Assembly: GCA_002914805.1 (NCBI GenBank)
Contig: JXTB01000111.1
Span: 400,949 to 464,948 of the forward strand
From: Parasponia andersonii
Taxonomy: Eukaryota > Streptophyta > Magnoliopsida > Rosales > Cannabaceae
Direction: 5' to 3'
DNA length: 64,000 nt
Within the stretch, counting starts at the first letter, position 1. Each line of letters begins with the position of its first letter. Both the position numbers and the translations under genes were made by a program. This document shows, piece by piece, positions 62,066 to 64,000 of this stretch. The notes below the pieces were generated by a model. The model made no database searches. It saw only the letters and a program-made list of their open reading frames with translations, and was not told the DNA's origin.

Positions 62066-64000
62066 TGTTGTACGGTCTAAAATCCTAAGGTCGTGTAAGG
62101 ATTATATGCGACCTCCTCCGTGAAGGTTATATGCGACCTCTTCCGTGATGGTTATATGCGACCGTTTCCGCAGGTTCTGTGCGACCTTCTCCGTATAGTT
62201 TGCCTTAACAAACAGGAAACCTATAAGGAGAAGGAAAAAGATAAATGCCATAAAGGAAACCTACGAGAAGAGGGAGACTTATTACGGAAGAAACCTACAA
62301 GGAAAGGGAAACTGAAGATTCCTGTTTATGATTAACTAGTTATCCATTTTGAATAATTATCCAATTACTTAATTGTATAGTTATCCAATTGTATGTTACC
62401 CAATCATATAGTTACCCGTTTATACAATTAGGATCCTAGAGACATAAGGAACCTAGGGGCATAAGGTTATCTTTATCTACATAAAAGGGGCTCTATATTC
62501 CAAAAAATCACAATCAAGTTCTGGGCAAAAACAAGTCACAGAGAATAGAAGTCAGAGCAAATTCACGCTTAGGGTATTCCAAACTTTGGGTAGTCTAAGT
62601 CTTTAGCATTCTTCAATAATTTTTGAGTATTGTAACCTTGAGTATTCATCAATATAGTGAGAAAACAGTGGACGTAGGCTCATCTTTTTTGGGGCTGAAC
62701 CACTATAAATCCCTCTCTCCTTATTTGCTTTGATTACTACTTCAATTCACACAAGCCACATCTCTTAATTACTTATAAATTTATTGTTGATAAAACCTCA
62801 ATCAACAATTGGCGCTAGAAGGAGGGCTATTCCGGCTGAAATCTTTGTCAAATTCCATCCTTTCAATAATGGCAAACACCAGAAACACCACCAGAGCCGC
62901 CGGGACTAGCCAAAATCAACCTCAGAGTATTGCTGCTACACAGGCGACTCCTGCTCCGGATCAACCTACTATGACGGCAACAGAGAACATGTCCCAAAGA
63001 CAGGATCGCATGGAGGAAACGCTCATGAACCTTCAGCAAGTCACAAACCAGATCAACGACACTCTGCGACGACTTGCTAAAGGGCAGATGGTGACTCCAC
63101 TACAACATGAACGTCCCAAAGAACGTCCTGCTCAATTACCTGCGAAGGGAATACAGATTCTCGAGACGAGAAGACGCGACCAGCCAAAAACTCAGCAGGA
63201 GCGTCATGAAGAACGCACCTCCAAAGGAAAAGGCAAGGTCGCAGACTTACCTCTAGAGTCTTGTACAGAGAGTTCGAGTACGAACCGTGGTCGCACACAA
63301 CCTTCTCGTAAATCCAACAACAACCAGGATTGCTTGAGCAGCGAACAAGGACGATCATCGAGAAGTGTCTTCGAAAGAATCAGCAGGGAGTCAAGACAAG
63401 ATCCTGCTGACCTAAGAAAGTACTTGCAGCGACGACGTGGCCATGATCGATCTATATCGCATCATAGCGACCACAGCCGGTCTCGTCACACTATGCCACT
63501 GGATTCCTCTCATAGGATGCAGGAGACCCTACCAGACCAGCCTGCTGCGAAACAAGATAACGGACGGAGCTCGCTTATACCACCAGCAAGGAATGACGCT
63601 TTCCCTCTGAACATCGACGTTCATAATTTACGAATTGCATTAGATGCACTTGCTGGCTGGGACGACGAGCTCGCTGATGGGTATCGCCAGTCGCCATTCA
63701 GCGAGGAAGTTCGAGCTGCAGCTCTTCCTACCGGATTCAGGCTTCCTACAATCAATACTTTTGATAGAAAGACTGATCCACAGGATCATATGGATCACTT
63801 CAGCGACCTGATGAAGCTTCACCGGGTTAGTGATCATGCCCGCTGCAGATGTTTCGCTGTAACACTCTCAGGAGCGGCAAAGAAGTGGTTTTGGGGACTC
63901 AAACCCGGTTCAATTTCATCCTGGCAACAACTGCAGACAGCGTTCTTAAGGCAGTTTCAGGCTGCGAAGAATTTCACTGTTCCGCTTGTCAGTTTATCTG
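62066..64000 (+). mobile_element. Ty3/gypsy LTR retrotransposon, 5' part, runs off the window
   Basis: The 5' LTR at 62066-62807 (742 bp) begins TGTTG and ends CAACA. Its first ~130 bases carry a 25-bp tandem repeat (TTATATGCGACCT at 62102, 62127 and 62152). A TATA-like CATAAAAGGGG lies near 62480. A likely primer-binding site, TGGCGCTAGAAGGAGG, starts at 62810. The gag region begins at 62869 and continues past the window end. In the part visible the element looks whole, with no obvious break. The age cannot be estimated because the 3' LTR is outside the window. Confidence 0.85.
62869..64000 (+). CDS. gag region of the Ty3/gypsy element (partial)
   Basis: A viral-like fossil coding region, partial at the window edge. 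The N-terminal part is hydrophilic, rich in Gln, Arg and Ser. The retrotransposon gag (capsid) homology region follows, with words such as DPQDHMDHF and AAKKWFWGLKPGSI typical of plant Ty3/gypsy Gag. It reads open throughout the visible part. Base composition is clearly more GC-rich than the surrounding DNA, as expected for a recent insertion. Nucleocapsid and pol lie beyond 64000. Confidence 0.85.
   Translation, partial: MANTRNTTRAAGTSQNQPQSIAATQATPAPDQPTMTATENMSQRQDRMEETLMNLQQVTNQINDTLRRLAKGQMVTPLQHERPKERPAQLPAKGIQILETRRRDQPKTQQERHEERTSKGKGKVADLPLESCTESSSTNRGRTQPSRKSNNNQDCLSSEQGRSSRSVFERISRESRQDPADLRKYLQRRRGHDRSISHHSDHSRSRHTMPLDSSHRMQETLPDQPAAKQDNGRSSLIPPARNDAFPLNIDVHNLRIALDALAGWDDELADGYRQSPFSEEVRAAALPTGFRLPTINTFDRKTDPQDHMDHFSDLMKLHRVSDHARCRCFAVTLSGAAKKWFWGLKPGSISSWQQLQTAFLRQFQAAKNFTVPLVSLS

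Noticed and set aside
1-64000. CRISPR array, operons, ribosome binding sites, tRNA or rRNA genes
   Set aside because: Plant nuclear DNA; the tandem repeats seen lack CRISPR spacing and no tRNA or rRNA signature was found.

Overview
This is nuclear DNA of a flowering plant, almost certainly a eudicot. It is AT-rich, its genes have GT-AG introns, and it carries clear plant orthologues (ATG9, CDT1, an ATL RING-H2 protein), plant-type MULE, hAT-like, LINE and Ty3/gypsy elements, and many microsatellites. I cannot name the species. All exon coordinates were read by eye from splice consensus and homology in the translated sequence.

Left part (1-24.6 kb). A tandem cluster of 2-oxoglutarate/Fe(II) dioxygenases resembling hyoscyamine 6-dioxygenase lies on the minus strand. 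Copy A (2831-4309) looks intact. Copy B (4984-6476) has an in-frame stop and has lost the arginine that usually binds 2-oxoglutarate. Copy C (22898-24538) has a frameshift and a stop. At 18.47-19.6 kb only the spacer and an exon 3 edge of lost copies remain. Between B and C sits an 8.1-kb Mutator-like element (6655-14749). It has terminal inverted repeats, an exact 8-bp target duplication, a broken MuDR-type transposase gene and a broken captured DUF1985/Ulp1 (C48) protease gene. It also has an unusual 248-bp tandem array. It landed 178 bp upstream of copy B's start codon. Beyond it are fold-back and MITE-like repeats.

Middle part (24.6-46.2 kb). This is ordinary gene space: a small unrecognised gene (26609-26992, -), CDT1 (27672-31326, -) with an E2F-type site and TATA box just upstream, a LINE RNase H remnant (about 34.74-35.23 kb), ATG9 (37074-42312, +; nine coding exons, one GC-AG intron) and an ATL-type RING-H2 E3 ligase (45050-46111, -).

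Right part (46.2-64 kb). A fourth, more diverged and intact H6H-like dioxygenase (49903-51515, +) is followed by a five-exon gene for a predicted plastid membrane protein (52343-54539, -). After that come about 7.5 kb of AT-rich repeats, including a duplicate of the flank of copy C and a T-rich, possibly Helitron-derived block. The window ends inside a Ty3/gypsy LTR element (5' LTR 62066-62807, then gag).

The genes do not form a pathway with each other. The dioxygenase copies are the only related set, and they show birth, decay and transposon invasion of a specialised-metabolism-type family next to conserved housekeeping genes.
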